Origin: Bacteroidota bacterium
GTDB taxonomy: Bacteria; Bacteroidota; Bacteroidia; Chitinophagales; Chitinophagaceae
Length of the DNA stretch: 64,000 nucleotides
NCBI GenBank assembly: GCA_023386235.1
Contig: JAEWKC010000021.1
Location: 1-64,000, forward strand
Direction of reading: 5' to 3'
This document shows, piece by piece, positions 28,502 through 38,354 of the stretch. The notes below the pieces were generated by a model, which saw only the letters and a list, made by a program, of their open reading frames with translations, ran no database searches and was not told the origin of the DNA. The first letter of the stretch is position 1. Every line of letters starts with the position of its first letter. The position numbers and the translations under genes were made by a program.

Positions 28502-30037
28502 TTATTTATTTATATAAAAATCCTTCTGCTTCAGTTGAGTGTTATTTTCAAGCTCTGTTTTATGATAAGGTAAAAACCAGCTCTCTTTATCAAGCAATCT
28601 GGCTCTTATCACCTGATAGGATCTACCCATTGAATTATTCGTGGCGGCCTTACTGATAAGAACATTTGCAAGCCCTTCTCTACGAGAAATGCGAACCGTT
28701 GCAAACCATTCTTTTCCTTCAAAGCCTAACTCAAATTCGCGTTCCATAAGTAACCTGTTAAAAAACTCTTCTCCTGTACCCGCTTCTCCCGGAGTAAGTA
28801 AAGGAATATCACAATGCTCTCTTATTTGATTGATCATTTCCTCTGCCTCTGAATACCTGTTGAGCATTGCCAATGCTTCAGCTTTCATAAGTAATATTTC
28901 CCGATACCTGTAAAAATAGTAATTGGCATTACGGCTGTTTGCCTGACGATAAGACACCTGGTACGGGGCTGTTCCTAAAAATTTGTACACTTCATATCCC
29001 GAATTGTAGCCATTGGAAACTGGTGTTCGTCTAAGCATTGAAAACGATTTAAGCCTTATAGTATCTGAAGTAGCATATTCGGGCGAAGCCGGTGGATACA
29101 GCATTTCGGAATTGATATTGACATTGCTTATATTGGCTAGATATTTTTCTTTGCCTGAAGCAACACTTGAAAAACTGGCAAACCAATTATACAACGGAGA
29201 TGCTATACCTGTTTGCGAATACTGATATTCAAATATACTTTCACTGGAATTGCCCGGACTGAAAATACTATACCAATCCAATGCAGGTAGCAATGAAGAG
29301 GCATATTGCCCATCAATTTCAGTGCAAAGAGCAAGACAAGCCTGATAATCATTACGCCACAGCTTTACATCGGCCCACAATGCTCTTACAGCGTTTTTTG
29401 TGATACGCCCGTAACGATCATTCGCATTTTCAAACGTCTGTGATACTCTTTGCAGTGCATATTCCAGGTCTTCTTCTATAAAATCCAGTACTTCATTTTC
29501 TAAAGATGCAGCGGTATTGAACTTTTGCATGTCAGACTCATACGGTTCGTTGATAAGAGGAACGTCTTTAAATGCTCTTACGAGATAAAAATAATTTAGA
29601 GCACGCAAAGCATGTGCTTCGCCAAGCATGATGTTCAATTCAGCTTCGCTGAAAGTATTGTCGCGCTTTGGTACTTGCGGGGCATTTTTAATGAAAGAAT
29701 TGATCCATGTAATGGAAGTATATACAGACGCCCATGACAGTAAGCCATTATCGGAATAAATATCATGAGAAAGAAACTGGGCATAAGCACTTGTAAATGA
29801 TTCTCCTGATCCCGGAGCGTATAAACCTGATCGAATATCGCCCCAAACATGAAAAGAGTTGAGGCAGTTGTGCAGAGAAGTATACATCCCGATAAGGGAT
29901 GCATATGCCTGGTCCCGGTTTTGCCAATATTCGCTGTGCACCAGATTATCCGGCGGATCAGTATCGAGAAACTTATTGCAAGATGTTGCCATAAAAAGAG
30001 TTGTAACTACAATTGCAAATTTTATTTTAGTCATCAT
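28502..30037 (-). CDS. SusD-like outer-membrane lipoprotein (sialic-acid locus, first pair)
   Basis: 511 residues, lipobox Cys20 (FMATSCNKFLDTDPPD, a common SusD start). SusD features: GEAHALRALNYFYLVRAFKDVPLI, REILLMKAEALAMLNRYSEAEEMINQIRE, and LMEREFELGFEGKEWFATVRISRRE near the C-terminus. The first two codons are both ATG, so the start may be 30037 or 30034. It follows its SusC by 18 bp and precedes a FAS1 gene by 29 bp. Likely binds glycans carrying sialic acid, by context. Confidence 0.94.
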   Translation of the reverse strand: MMTKIKFAIVVTTLFMATSCNKFLDTDPPDNLVHSEYWQNRDQAYASLIGMYTSLHNCLNSFHVWGDIRSGLYAPGSGESFTSAYAQFLSHDIYSDNGLLSWASVYTSITWINSFIKNAPQVPKRDNTFSEAELNIMLGEAHALRALNYFYLVRAFKDVPLINEPYESDMQKFNTAASLENEVLDFIEEDLEYALQRVSQTFENANDRYGRITKNAVRALWADVKLWRNDYQACLALCTEIDGQYASSLLPALDWYSIFSPGNSSESIFEYQYSQTGIASPLYNWFASFSSVASGKEKYLANISNVNINSEMLYPPASPEYATSDTIRLKSFSMLRRTPVSNGYNSGYEVYKFLGTAPYQVSYRQANSRNANYYFYRYREILLMKAEALAMLNRYSEAEEMINQIREHCDIPLLTPGEAGTGEEFFNRLLMEREFELGFEGKEWFATVRISRREGLANVLISKAATNNSMGRSYQVIRARLLDKESWFLPYHKTELENNTQLKQKDFYINK

Positions 30038-30055
30038 GTCTTTTTTTCTAATGAA

Positions 30056-33000
30056 TTAAAATGATACTCTAACGCCAGCAGTATATTGCCTTGCCGGCGC
30101 CGTAGTGCTGTTGTCTATACCAAATAAGGATACGCTTCCGGTTATAGGCACTTCCGGATCAAGTCCTAAGTACTTTGTCCATGTATATATATTATATCCT
30201 GTTACAAAAACGCTTAGCTGCCGTATTCCGATATTTAATCGATTTATAAACTCTTTGCCTGCGTTGTACGTTAATGAAACGGTTTTCAATCTGAGATATG
30301 ACCCGTCTTCAACCCAGCGTGATGATGCTGCTCTGTTCCAGGTATTGTCGGGCTGGGCACGCGGCATCTCGGTTATATCTCCCTGTCTCCTCCATCTTGC
30401 TAAGATAGACTGAGATTGGTTGTGTGAATAATTCATTTGTTCCATTTGAATTCTGGTGCCATTGATGACATCATTACCCACATGGTACTGAAAGTTAACG
30501 GTTAGCGCCCAGTTCTTTAAATTGAAAGTATTATTCCATCCTCCATAAAATAGCGGACTTGCGTTTCCGATCTGTATGCGGTCTAATTCATTTATTATAC
30601 CATCGCCGTTTACATCGTCATAAATCATATCACCTCCCCTGAATATGTGACCGGTGCTGGAACCAAATCTCATGTATTTGGGAGTAATGCCGTCTGATTC
30701 ATAAATTATATTCCCTTCTGGATCTTTCAATATAGCATCAGCATCAGTAGGATAAACGCCCAGTGCTTTGTAGCCGTAAAAGGCACCTATCACATCTCCC
30801 CGTTGTAGTTTAGATGAAAAGCCATTCCTGGTAACGGAAAAAGCTCTTTCGTCAAATTGTTCCGGCAACTCTAATAATTTGTTTTGATTTGTGGCAATAT
30901 TGAAAAAAGACTTCCAGCGCAATCCGTTGTTACGGCCTTCTAAAATAACCGCTGTTACTCCGAATTCAATTCCAGTGTTGCGCACCATCCCAAAGTTTAC
31001 GTATTGAGAAGAATACCCCAGCGTGGAAGAAAGGCGCTCATTTAAGAGTAAATCTGTTGTAGTTCTTTGATAAAAATCTAACTGTCCTGTCAAGCGGTTA
31101 GAAAATAATGCCCAATCCATGCCAAGGTTGTATTCCGTGGTGCGCTCTTCGTGAATATTATCATTTGCGAATTTTGAAGGATAAATATAAGTTTGTCCCA
31201 TATATCCGAGTCCGGTAGAATATGCTATATCGTATAAATTAAGCACATTAGGCAAGTTACCGGTGATTCCAAAAGCAAACCGGGGCTTGATCTGATCAAT
31301 CCATTTTACATCTTTTAAAAAATTTTCTTCCGACAGATCCCAAGCAGCGCCAATAGCAGGGAATATTGAATAAGGATTGTTTTCGCCATATCTTGAATCT
31401 CCTTCTGTTTTACCTGTAACCGTTAAAAAGTATTTGTCAAGTAAAGCATAATGCCCCTGAATGAATGCACCCATATATTTCCTGATTCCAAAATCGCCCG
31501 TTGCTGAAGAAATAACCGCCGAAGCATCTGCAGATCTAAGTTTGGGAGACGAGCCGTTGAAGTAAGAAATTGAAGTGGAATTATCACGATCGATATTTAA
31601 TGTGAGTACCCCCGTAAAAGTTAACCGATGATCCTTCTGCTTTATTGCAGACCATGTTAAGCGGTTGTTATTATTAATCATTAATTGATATCCTTCTGTT
31701 TGCACACCGGCATTATAAAGTGATTCTCCGGGTAATGCATCTGTGGCATATCCGGGCAAAAAATAATCATCTGCCGATTCGCGAAAATCTGCCGAAACTT
31801 GTGTTCTAAAATCAAGGCCTGAAACAATGCGGTAATCAATAGCTGTCGAGGCCATAAATCGGTTGGCCTTAGAAAGATAGGTAGAAAAATCAATAAGCGC
31901 TAAGGGATTATATCTTGAAAGGGCTGATACTCCTGCGTTACGATCTACAAAATAATTCAGTCCGTTTTTTGAATACACCGGATAATAAGATGGAATTTGC
32001 CTTGATATCAGAATAGGACTTAATTCTTGACCCGGACCTTGTAAAGGGTGATATTGTCCACGTTTATCAGTCAATGAATTGGTGTAGTTTAAATCTGCGG
32101 AAATTCTTAATTTATCTGATACCCGATAGTTTAAATTAAATCTTGTATTATAGCGGTCATATCCGGTCCCTTTTGTGGTGCCATATTGATTGGTATACCC
32201 TAACCCCCAGTAATACGTAAGCCTGTCGCCACCGCCACTCAAAGCAGTGTTATACTGTTGGTAAAACCCTTTTCTGTTGATTACGTCAAACCAGTCAGTG
32301 TTGTTATTGAATATCCACGCATCAGATCGGGTCAAATCTCCTCTTAACTGCGGTAGAGCACTACCATTATCTGCTCCCCCGGTCCATCTTTCTAGCGAGT
32401 AGACTCTTAAATCGTCGCCCGACAACATCGGGATCGTTCTTGGCGTTTCAGTAAGCGTATATCTTGTATTGAGTGAAAATTCCGGTTTACTTTTTTTCCC
32501 TCTTTTTGTTTGAATAACTATCACACCATTTGCTCCCCTTGAGCCATACAATGCTGTAGCCGAAGCATCTTTTAATATATCAATCGATTGTATATCAGAA
32601 GGATCTATATCGCCGATGGGACTGAAACCAAAATCAGAAATACTTTCCACTTTATAATTACTTCCGATAACTTCTGCTCCGTCTACAATCCAAAGCGGAT
32701 CATTAACACCCGAGATACTTGATATCCCTCTTATTCTTATAGACGCCGATGCCCCTGGATCGCCGCTGGCGGCTACCACCTGTAGGCCAGGAGCCATACC
32801 TTGTAATAGCTGATCAACCGATGCCACGGGCATATTCTCTGTGCCGGCAAGATCAACAGAAGCAACAGAACTTGACAATTCTCTACGATCCATTGATAGA
32901 AACCCCAAGTCTGCCTTAGGCTCAATGGTAGCTGTGACCATTACATCTCCTAATTGTGTGGAATCGGGTAAAAGTACTACTTCAAAAAACAAACTATCTC

Positions 33001-33286
33001 TCCCCGCTAACGAATATTCTTCGCTTCGGTATCCAATACTTGATATGACTATTTTTTCCGCATCCGGAATTGTTTTTATTTCAAACATTCCTTCAGCATT
33101 TGTTTTGCTTCCACTTAAAATTAAATTGTTTACGTTAAGAAGCATTACCGATGCGTCGTTCATTGGTTGCCCTTTTACTTCTACATACACAACGCCTCTT
33201 ATGATGTTTTGCTGTGCCCATAGATTGTGAGCAAAAAACAATACGCATGCAGTTAAGATTACGCGGGGAAATAATTTATTCTTCAT
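30056..33286 (-). CDS. SusC/RagA-type TonB-dependent receptor, long form (sialic-acid locus, first pair)
   Basis: 1076 residues from the ATG at 33286. The frame is open further upstream, but this start opens directly on a signal peptide (MKNKLFPRVILT to LWAQQ) and leaves 16 bp to the FAS1 stop. A carboxypeptidase-regulatory-like domain (about 27-105), a plug with RIRGISSISGVNDPLWIVDG and IDILKDASATALYGSRGANG, and a barrel ending AGVRVSF follow. It imports oligosaccharides across the outer membrane in partnership with the SusD 18 bp downstream. In the nan loci of other Bacteroidota the equivalent receptor (NanO) imports sialic acid; here that is inferred. Confidence 0.95.
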   Translation of the reverse strand: MKNKLFPRVILTACVLFFAHNLWAQQNIIRGVVYVEVKGQPMNDASVMLLNVNNLILSGSKTNAEGMFEIKTIPDAEKIVISSIGYRSEEYSLAGRDSLFFEVVLLPDSTQLGDVMVTATIEPKADLGFLSMDRRELSSSVASVDLAGTENMPVASVDQLLQGMAPGLQVVAASGDPGASASIRIRGISSISGVNDPLWIVDGAEVIGSNYKVESISDFGFSPIGDIDPSDIQSIDILKDASATALYGSRGANGVIVIQTKRGKKSKPEFSLNTRYTLTETPRTIPMLSGDDLRVYSLERWTGGADNGSALPQLRGDLTRSDAWIFNNNTDWFDVINRKGFYQQYNTALSGGGDRLTYYWGLGYTNQYGTTKGTGYDRYNTRFNLNYRVSDKLRISADLNYTNSLTDKRGQYHPLQGPGQELSPILISRQIPSYYPVYSKNGLNYFVDRNAGVSALSRYNPLALIDFSTYLSKANRFMASTAIDYRIVSGLDFRTQVSADFRESADDYFLPGYATDALPGESLYNAGVQTEGYQLMINNNNRLTWSAIKQKDHRLTFTGVLTLNIDRDNSTSISYFNGSSPKLRSADASAVISSATGDFGIRKYMGAFIQGHYALLDKYFLTVTGKTEGDSRYGENNPYSIFPAIGAAWDLSEENFLKDVKWIDQIKPRFAFGITGNLPNVLNLYDIAYSTGLGYMGQTYIYPSKFANDNIHEERTTEYNLGMDWALFSNRLTGQLDFYQRTTTDLLLNERLSSTLGYSSQYVNFGMVRNTGIEFGVTAVILEGRNNGLRWKSFFNIATNQNKLLELPEQFDERAFSVTRNGFSSKLQRGDVIGAFYGYKALGVYPTDADAILKDPEGNIIYESDGITPKYMRFGSSTGHIFRGGDMIYDDVNGDGIINELDRIQIGNASPLFYGGWNNTFNLKNWALTVNFQYHVGNDVINGTRIQMEQMNYSHNQSQSILARWRRQGDITEMPRAQPDNTWNRAASSRWVEDGSYLRLKTVSLTYNAGKEFINRLNIGIRQLSVFVTGYNIYTWTKYLGLDPEVPITGSVSLFGIDNSTTAPARQYTAGVRVSF

Positions 33287-33302
33287 TTTAAAAAACTTAG
33301 AC

Positions 33303-35240
33303 TTAAAAGAGAGTATTAACTTTATGAATAACCCCATTGCTTCCCTGAATGTTTGACACCGTGGGAGTAAGTGTATTACCTTCAGGATTTGTTACAGAAA
33401 AGTTATTCCAAGAACCACTTATCGTTAAAAAATCTCCCGCTTTGTTGTTGATTTGGCCATTAAAAACACCATCCGAAAAAATAATCCTGTTAGGGATAAT
33501 ATAGGTGCTTACAAATTTTCTCAAATCATTGCTATTCATTTTTGTTAGGTCAACTTTGGCATCTGTAAGTGCCTGATTAGTTGGCGCAAAAACAGTATAA
33601 GTAAAGAAGCCTGTCAACTGTAATTCCGCAGCGATGCCTGTGTTTGTCAATGCTGTAGCAAACCGTGACAATTGAGGGTCTTCTTTGATTTTTGCAAAAA
33701 GAGTAACTGTATTGTCGAGTTTATTTAAAGGTTTTAGGAATCCATCAATTTCATAAATTGCACCATTGCTTTTCTCCCACACGGCCTGAGAAGAAATAAG
33801 CCCTACCGATTTGCCCGTGTAGTCATAAAATCTGTTATTATCGTATAAAATATATCCAAAGTCCGTGGGATAAAACCGCTTTCGAAAGCCGCCATCTTTT
33901 CTTACATCAATATTCAATATTCCGCTACGTGTTTGTTCATACCTTTTTGTAAGGCTATCCGGAACCATGTCTTCAGCTAAAGGAAAACCCCACACTTCAT
34001 CCGGCTGTACCAGAATTGTAGCGGGAGGGTGCTGATAATATAAATGATCTGAAAGCCCTTCTGCAAGTTTTGCATTCAAAAACATCCAGTACCATTGACT
34101 GTATTTGCGATAATTCATAAAAATACCCCCTACAACACTATGCATTTCGGGTGATTCGATTACCCGGTTTACTTTATAGATTACACTGTTGCTGGCAGGA
34201 ATGCTGCCCACAATGGAACCTGTTACATCCTGTGCATACTGAGGAAACCCTGAAAGCGCGCGTGGTTCGGGAATCTGCCGTTTTAGATCGCTTAAATACC
34301 ACACATTTTCCATTATAGAAGAACGTATGAGTGAATACATAACCCGCTGAGGAACAGAATCAATATTATTATCAATAATACTCATGTATGGTTTAAAATA
34401 TTCGAGAATGGCTTTGTCGGTAGGAACGGTTAGTGTTGAAATAACATTCTCATCGGCAAGATTTCTGCCTATATTAAATGATTTATAAACAGTTGTATCT
34501 ACCCAGCCAAACTCATCCTTTTCACCAAGTACGTATTGCACATGGCGCTCCAGCCAACTGCTGAAAAGAGTGGTCTCTTTATCTGCGGCCAGGGCATTAT
34601 CAGTTCTGGGCATTATATTAAGTGGCGATTCAAGAATGTGTATTACTCCGTTGCTGGCGCCGATATCTCTTTCCTCCTTAGATATCAATGCTCCATCGGC
34701 AACAAATCCCGAATCAACAGCATTTTTTCCGTATAATAATTCAAAGTCTTCCCGCTGGCGTTCAAAAAAAGTCGAGGTAAATATTTTAATGTTTTTTCCC
34801 GGAGATCTAACTTCTGCACGAGTCTTGTACCAAGTAGCTCTGCTTTGATTTAAATAGGTGGAAGCGACTCTGTATCTTCTGCTAAAATCATATTCATAGT
34901 ACATGCCGTTTATGAAATGATAGTTTACAAAAGTGCGCAATTCAGCTGCCGGTACAGAAGCTATGGAACTATACCCTCTCTTTTGAAAGTAAGCGCTTAT
35001 TTGTTCATTATTAGGCGCCAGGCATGTGTAAATGACAGATTCGCTCAATGACTTTCTTAAGCCCAATTTATCCACTATTCCAACAAAGTCAGAAAAACGG
35101 TCATCTTCTTCCAAAACCTGAATAATAGTTTTATCCAGATTGCTTTTAGGCTCGTAATACGCAGTTATTTCTTTCGCACATGACGATAAGGCGAAAATAA
35201 AAATAACATAGAATAAAAACATGCGTTGTATCTTGAACAT
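33303..35240 (-). CDS. Multi-FAS1 (fasciclin) domain lipoprotein in SusCD operon
   Basis: 645 residues from the ATG at 35240, chosen because it leads into a lipoprotein signal (ALSSCAKEITAYYEP, Cys21); an in-frame ATG six codons on would serve equally. Fasciclin-like domains can be traced at about 30-195 (YTCLAPNNEQISAYF, FVNYHFINGMYY, GVIHILESPLN) and about 210-365 (STLTVPTDKAILEYF). The clearest copy is C-terminal, about 505-645 (YTVFAPTNQALTDA, STYIIPNRIIFSD, NGVIHKVNTLF). It is the first gene of a FAS1-SusC-SusD module that repeats immediately downstream. A surface role assisting glycan capture is inferred; no enzyme motif is seen. Confidence 0.83.
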   Translation of the reverse strand: MFKIQRMFLFYVIFIFALSSCAKEITAYYEPKSNLDKTIIQVLEEDDRFSDFVGIVDKLGLRKSLSESVIYTCLAPNNEQISAYFQKRGYSSIASVPAAELRTFVNYHFINGMYYEYDFSRRYRVASTYLNQSRATWYKTRAEVRSPGKNIKIFTSTFFERQREDFELLYGKNAVDSGFVADGALISKEERDIGASNGVIHILESPLNIMPRTDNALAADKETTLFSSWLERHVQYVLGEKDEFGWVDTTVYKSFNIGRNLADENVISTLTVPTDKAILEYFKPYMSIIDNNIDSVPQRVMYSLIRSSIMENVWYLSDLKRQIPEPRALSGFPQYAQDVTGSIVGSIPASNSVIYKVNRVIESPEMHSVVGGIFMNYRKYSQWYWMFLNAKLAEGLSDHLYYQHPPATILVQPDEVWGFPLAEDMVPDSLTKRYEQTRSGILNIDVRKDGGFRKRFYPTDFGYILYDNNRFYDYTGKSVGLISSQAVWEKSNGAIYEIDGFLKPLNKLDNTVTLFAKIKEDPQLSRFATALTNTGIAAELQLTGFFTYTVFAPTNQALTDAKVDLTKMNSNDLRKFVSTYIIPNRIIFSDGVFNGQINNKAGDFLTISGSWNNFSVTNPEGNTLTPTVSNIQGSNGVIHKVNTLF

Positions 35241-35379
35241 TTCGTAATTATTTAAAGTAATTAATCTTAAACAACACCCTTTTTCCTGTGCAAGTGATGA
35301 ATACCGGGTAATAACCAAAAGAAAATATTCCGGATAATTCTTCAATTAATATTGTCAAAAAGAGCTTCAATATCTTGAT

Positions 35380-37035
35380 TTATTTTTTCAAAAGTTCTTT
35401 AACCGGTACTGCCTGAAAAACCATATCTGCCTGACTGCTTTCGTAAAGAATACCTACCGTGTGCTCATCTATGCTTGTGAGGCAAGAATATCCTCTGCTA
35501 TTCCATTCATCCAGCAGGAGGGGTTGATACCGATTCCAGCTCATTCCATCATCATCACTAATTTTAATAGAAAGCCTGTGACGCTTTATTTTTGAATCGG
35601 GATTGGAAAATAAAAGAATCGACTGCTTTTTATGATTTTTTGAAAAATCGTGCCTGTGAATGCTACCCATGCAAACAGGCTCGGGTAATGCGCTGTGCGA
35701 TGTAGGATGCTCCGTCCAGGTTTTCCCCAGATCTTTGGTTATTGCAACAGATCTTCCATTGGTGGGTCCCGTATTGCCTTTGTTGGAATTGGCACGCATG
35801 TTTAACATGATGGATCCGTCCATTAGTTCCACAGCCATACATTCTGTTGTTGATTCATTAATTGCACGGTTGCTTGATGTCCATGTTTTTGCCCCGTCTT
35901 TACTAAAAGTGATATTCGAAAAAGCTTTACCATTTTCGTCGCGACCTTGGGTAGGAAATACAAGTGTGCCATCCTTAAGCGTTATGCCTTGCCCAGGCGC
36001 CGGAGCCCACAACCACCAATTTCGCTGCTTTCCCATTTTAGTAATGTTTTCCGGCTTACTCCATGTTTTTCCATCATCCGTGCTTTTTACAACTAAGAAT
36101 TGAGAAGTCTCATTTACGACATATCCGGGTTGTGAGGCTTTGTTTCTCCACTGATGATTCCAGGCATCGCTTTCTTCGGTCAGATTTTCTATCCATTTTC
36201 CGTCTTCGTTAATTACGCCATGCATCCACAATCCGGCGATATAAATGTCACTGGATTTTTTGTCTACCAAAATACATGCATCTGAAACGCCGTTGAATTT
36301 TTGTGGAAGTCCCCCCCATTCATTCATATCCATAACAATCTGCAAAGGCTTCCAGGTGTTGCCACCATCTTCACTTCTATGAATGCCGATATCAATGTGT
36401 CCCTGCAAATCGCGAGCGTTTTCATAACGAGCGTCAAAAATGGCTATGAGCGTTCCTTTATTGGTTGTTGCAAGACCTGGAATGCGTGATGTATGCACAT
36501 TATCCTGCTTGTGTTTCCTGACTGCTACGCCGATGCGCTGCTTTATTTTATTTTCTTTTCCGGAAGGTCTTGTTCGCTTACCATCAATAGAAACTGATAA
36601 AAGACCGGCATCTACAAAGTTGAGCAGACTGGCATCAGAGCTTAATTCATATGACAGCCAAAAATAATTCTCTCCTTTTTGCAGTTTTTGTTCTCCAGTA
36701 AAAATCATTTCTTTTTTTATATTCTTTAGAACTGCTAAGGGCAAACGTTTCCTATTGTCCATATTACCCGGCATTGAATCCTTCCCGTAAAAAAACAGAC
36801 GTACAGAGCTAATATCTTTTAAATCACTCGTTCCAAGAGTGGTGAAATGTAATTTTGTAATGGTTGCACCATCCTTATCTGATGTAATCTTAATTCTCAA
36901 CACCGGATTATTTTCTTTTTGTTTCAACACCGGAAGCTGATACTGATCTACATCAATTTTTAATTCTGCCGGTTTAAAACTCATGTTTAAAACCGAGAAT
37001 GAAAAAATGAAAAAGAGGATGTGGTAAACACGCAT
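35380..37035 (-). CDS. GH33 exo-alpha-sialidase with N-terminal BNR-associated domain
   Basis: 551 residues: signal peptide (about 1-21), a beta-sandwich BNR-associated N-terminal domain (about 30-150, as in Bacteroides NanH-type sialidases), then the propeller. Triad arginines: Arg184 in SRIPGL, Arg in LNMRANS, Arg in KRHRLSI. The nucleophile region is GYSCLTS with ILYESS. Asp-boxes: SEDGGNTW, STDDGKTW, SKDGAKTW, TKDLGKTW and SDDDGMSW. It has no lipobox, so probably periplasmic or secreted. It precedes the first FAS1 gene by 139 bp and follows another sialidase by 84 bp, so it may have its own promoter, though none is clear. Confidence 0.94.
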   Translation of the reverse strand: MRVYHILFFIFSFSVLNMSFKPAELKIDVDQYQLPVLKQKENNPVLRIKITSDKDGATITKLHFTTLGTSDLKDISSVRLFFYGKDSMPGNMDNRKRLPLAVLKNIKKEMIFTGEQKLQKGENYFWLSYELSSDASLLNFVDAGLLSVSIDGKRTRPSGKENKIKQRIGVAVRKHKQDNVHTSRIPGLATTNKGTLIAIFDARYENARDLQGHIDIGIHRSEDGGNTWKPLQIVMDMNEWGGLPQKFNGVSDACILVDKKSSDIYIAGLWMHGVINEDGKWIENLTEESDAWNHQWRNKASQPGYVVNETSQFLVVKSTDDGKTWSKPENITKMGKQRNWWLWAPAPGQGITLKDGTLVFPTQGRDENGKAFSNITFSKDGAKTWTSSNRAINESTTECMAVELMDGSIMLNMRANSNKGNTGPTNGRSVAITKDLGKTWTEHPTSHSALPEPVCMGSIHRHDFSKNHKKQSILLFSNPDSKIKRHRLSIKISDDDGMSWNRYQPLLLDEWNSRGYSCLTSIDEHTVGILYESSQADMVFQAVPVKELLKK

Positions 37036-37119
37036 GTTTTTCTTAGTTTTTAATGACTTTTTTACTTTCTTTTTACAGCTTATACATTGTTTATTTCGCC
37101 GTCGTTAATTAATATTTTC

Positions 37120-38208
37120 CTATCGTATATTTGATTTTTTGATGGTAGTAAAAGTAATTTTATCGTAAGGAGATTTTTCTCCGTTTTCAAATAAAACGCC
37201 AATTGTATTTTTATTCAATAAAGTCATGTCTGAATAAGCAGCTAATCCCGGAAAAATTGCGGTTCCAGCTGACCAAGTTTCACCATCATCTAACGATTGT
37301 TTTATTGTAAGATTTTTTCGCGCTAAGCTTGCTGCATTTGATTGGTAGATGATCCATTTTCTGCCCTGTTTATAACTTATAAGAGAGGCTTGGCATTTAG
37401 GATCAGTCAAATCATTTCGCTGCTGATTTGAGCTCCAAGAGATTCCTCCGTTAGAACTGTAGGCAAATATCCTTGCTTTGGCTGTAGAAGAACGCATATT
37501 CAAAAGCAGTCCTTTATTTGTTTCTGCAACTGTACATTCGCCTACGTATGCCTGCTGTGTCAGCTCTCCTCTATTCCAGGTTTTTCCATTATCGTCTGAA
37601 TAAATCATAAATGAAAATCGTTTATCTTCGCCCCCATTTTCTATTCTTGTATAAGCCGTAGCTAGCAGTCTTCCTTTATTGGCACCCTGAGAAATCTGTA
37701 TTCCATGAACGGGACCTGTTGCATACCGAACCCAATTAGAATCTTTAACTGTATTTGTAATTTCACGAGGCTGTTCCCATGTTAAACCATCATCGGTCGA
37801 TTTTGTGACAAAAACTCTTATATAGTTCCAAGTCATTATCAGGTGTATATCTCCGGTCTCTTCATCCACTATGGGTACCGGGTTACCGCAGGTATTTTTT
37901 TCATCGTCCCACACAATAATCATATCACTCCAGCTTTTCCCGTTATCACTGCTTCTTTTTAATACTAAATTGATATCCCCTTCATCTCCACATGAACCAC
38001 ACATTCGCCCTTCGGCAAAAGCCAATAAAGAACCATTTTTTGTCTTTACAATGGCGGGAATTCTAAAGAGCGCATAGCCTTTGTAATTTCTTTGAAAAAG
38101 AACCTCCATGCGCTCGGTGGTTTGTGTGTTTTCGTCAGGAACTCTTACAACAAATGCTTGTAAACAAAATATTGCAAGAAAAACGAGATATAGATTTTTT
38201 CTATTCAA
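37120..38208 (-). CDS. GH33 exo-alpha-sialidase with TTG start
   Basis: 362 residues. The frame begins with TTG at 38208, followed by NRKNLYLVFLAIFCLQAF, a good signal peptide. An in-frame stop lies three codons upstream and the next ATG is at residue 34, past the signal, so TTG is the likely start. The propeller is complete: Arg49 in LFRIPAI, Asp in GDINLVL, Arg in LLNMRSST, Arg in LARKNLTI, Tyr in YSDMTLL and Glu in VLFENGE. Asp-boxes: SSDNGKSW, STDDGLTW, SDDNGKTW, SSNGGISW and SLDDGETW. It stands alone between two intergenic gaps (164 and 84 bp) with inverted repeats upstream. Confidence 0.92.
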   Translation of the reverse strand: MNRKNLYLVFLAIFCLQAFVVRVPDENTQTTERMEVLFQRNYKGYALFRIPAIVKTKNGSLLAFAEGRMCGSCGDEGDINLVLKRSSDNGKSWSDMIIVWDDEKNTCGNPVPIVDEETGDIHLIMTWNYIRVFVTKSTDDGLTWEQPREITNTVKDSNWVRYATGPVHGIQISQGANKGRLLATAYTRIENGGEDKRFSFMIYSDDNGKTWNRGELTQQAYVGECTVAETNKGLLLNMRSSTAKARIFAYSSNGGISWSSNQQRNDLTDPKCQASLISYKQGRKWIIYQSNAASLARKNLTIKQSLDDGETWSAGTAIFPGLAAYSDMTLLNKNTIGVLFENGEKSPYDKITFTTIKKSNIR

Positions 38209-38234
38209 AACAATTTATTTTTAAAACATGATTC

Positions 38235-38254
38235 TGTTAATGTTCTTATTAACA
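38235..38254. promoter_or_regulatory. Inverted repeat TGTTAAT-n6-ATTAACA upstream of a sialidase
   Basis: Perfect 7-bp arms at 38235-38241 and 38248-38254, 27 bp before the TTG start of the sialidase at 38208. Within it, TTAATGTTCTTAT (38237-38249) is identical over 13 bases to part of the motif before the next sialidase (39616-39628). It may be a variant regulator site or a leader hairpin. Confidence 0.45.
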
Positions 38255-38289
38255 TTTGCCTTCAAAATGAGATTTAACTATCTTTTGTT

Positions 38290-38333
38290 TTAATGAAAGA
38301 ATTTGTTAGAATGACTAACATATCTTTCATTAA
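38290..38333. repeat. Nested inverted repeats between two sialidase genes
   Basis: Outer arms of 11 bp (TTAATGAAAGA at 38290-38300, complementary to 38323-38333) enclose inner 6-bp arms (TGTTAG 38304-38309, CTAACA 38315-38320). Neither strand has a T-run after the stem, so a Rho-independent terminator is unlikely. The inner TGTTAG/CTAACA resembles the 38235-38254 repeat. It could be an operator or an mRNA 3'/5' stabilising structure. Confidence 0.5.
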
Positions 38334-38354
38334 TTTGTACTGTCTATAATTTAG

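Noticed and set aside
35660..36103. 147-codon open frame opposite a sialidase
   Set aside because: Antisense shadow of a complete GH33 gene, without a recognisable domain.
37040..37080. TTTTTAC repeats upstream of the sialidase at 35380-37035 as a second HTCS operator
   Set aside because: The repeats are short, T-rich and do not share the CGTATTC core of the 8836-8872 repeat.
38290..38333. Inverted repeat as a Rho-independent terminator for the sialidase at 38373
   Set aside because: The stem is AT-rich and is not followed by a T-run on the minus strand.
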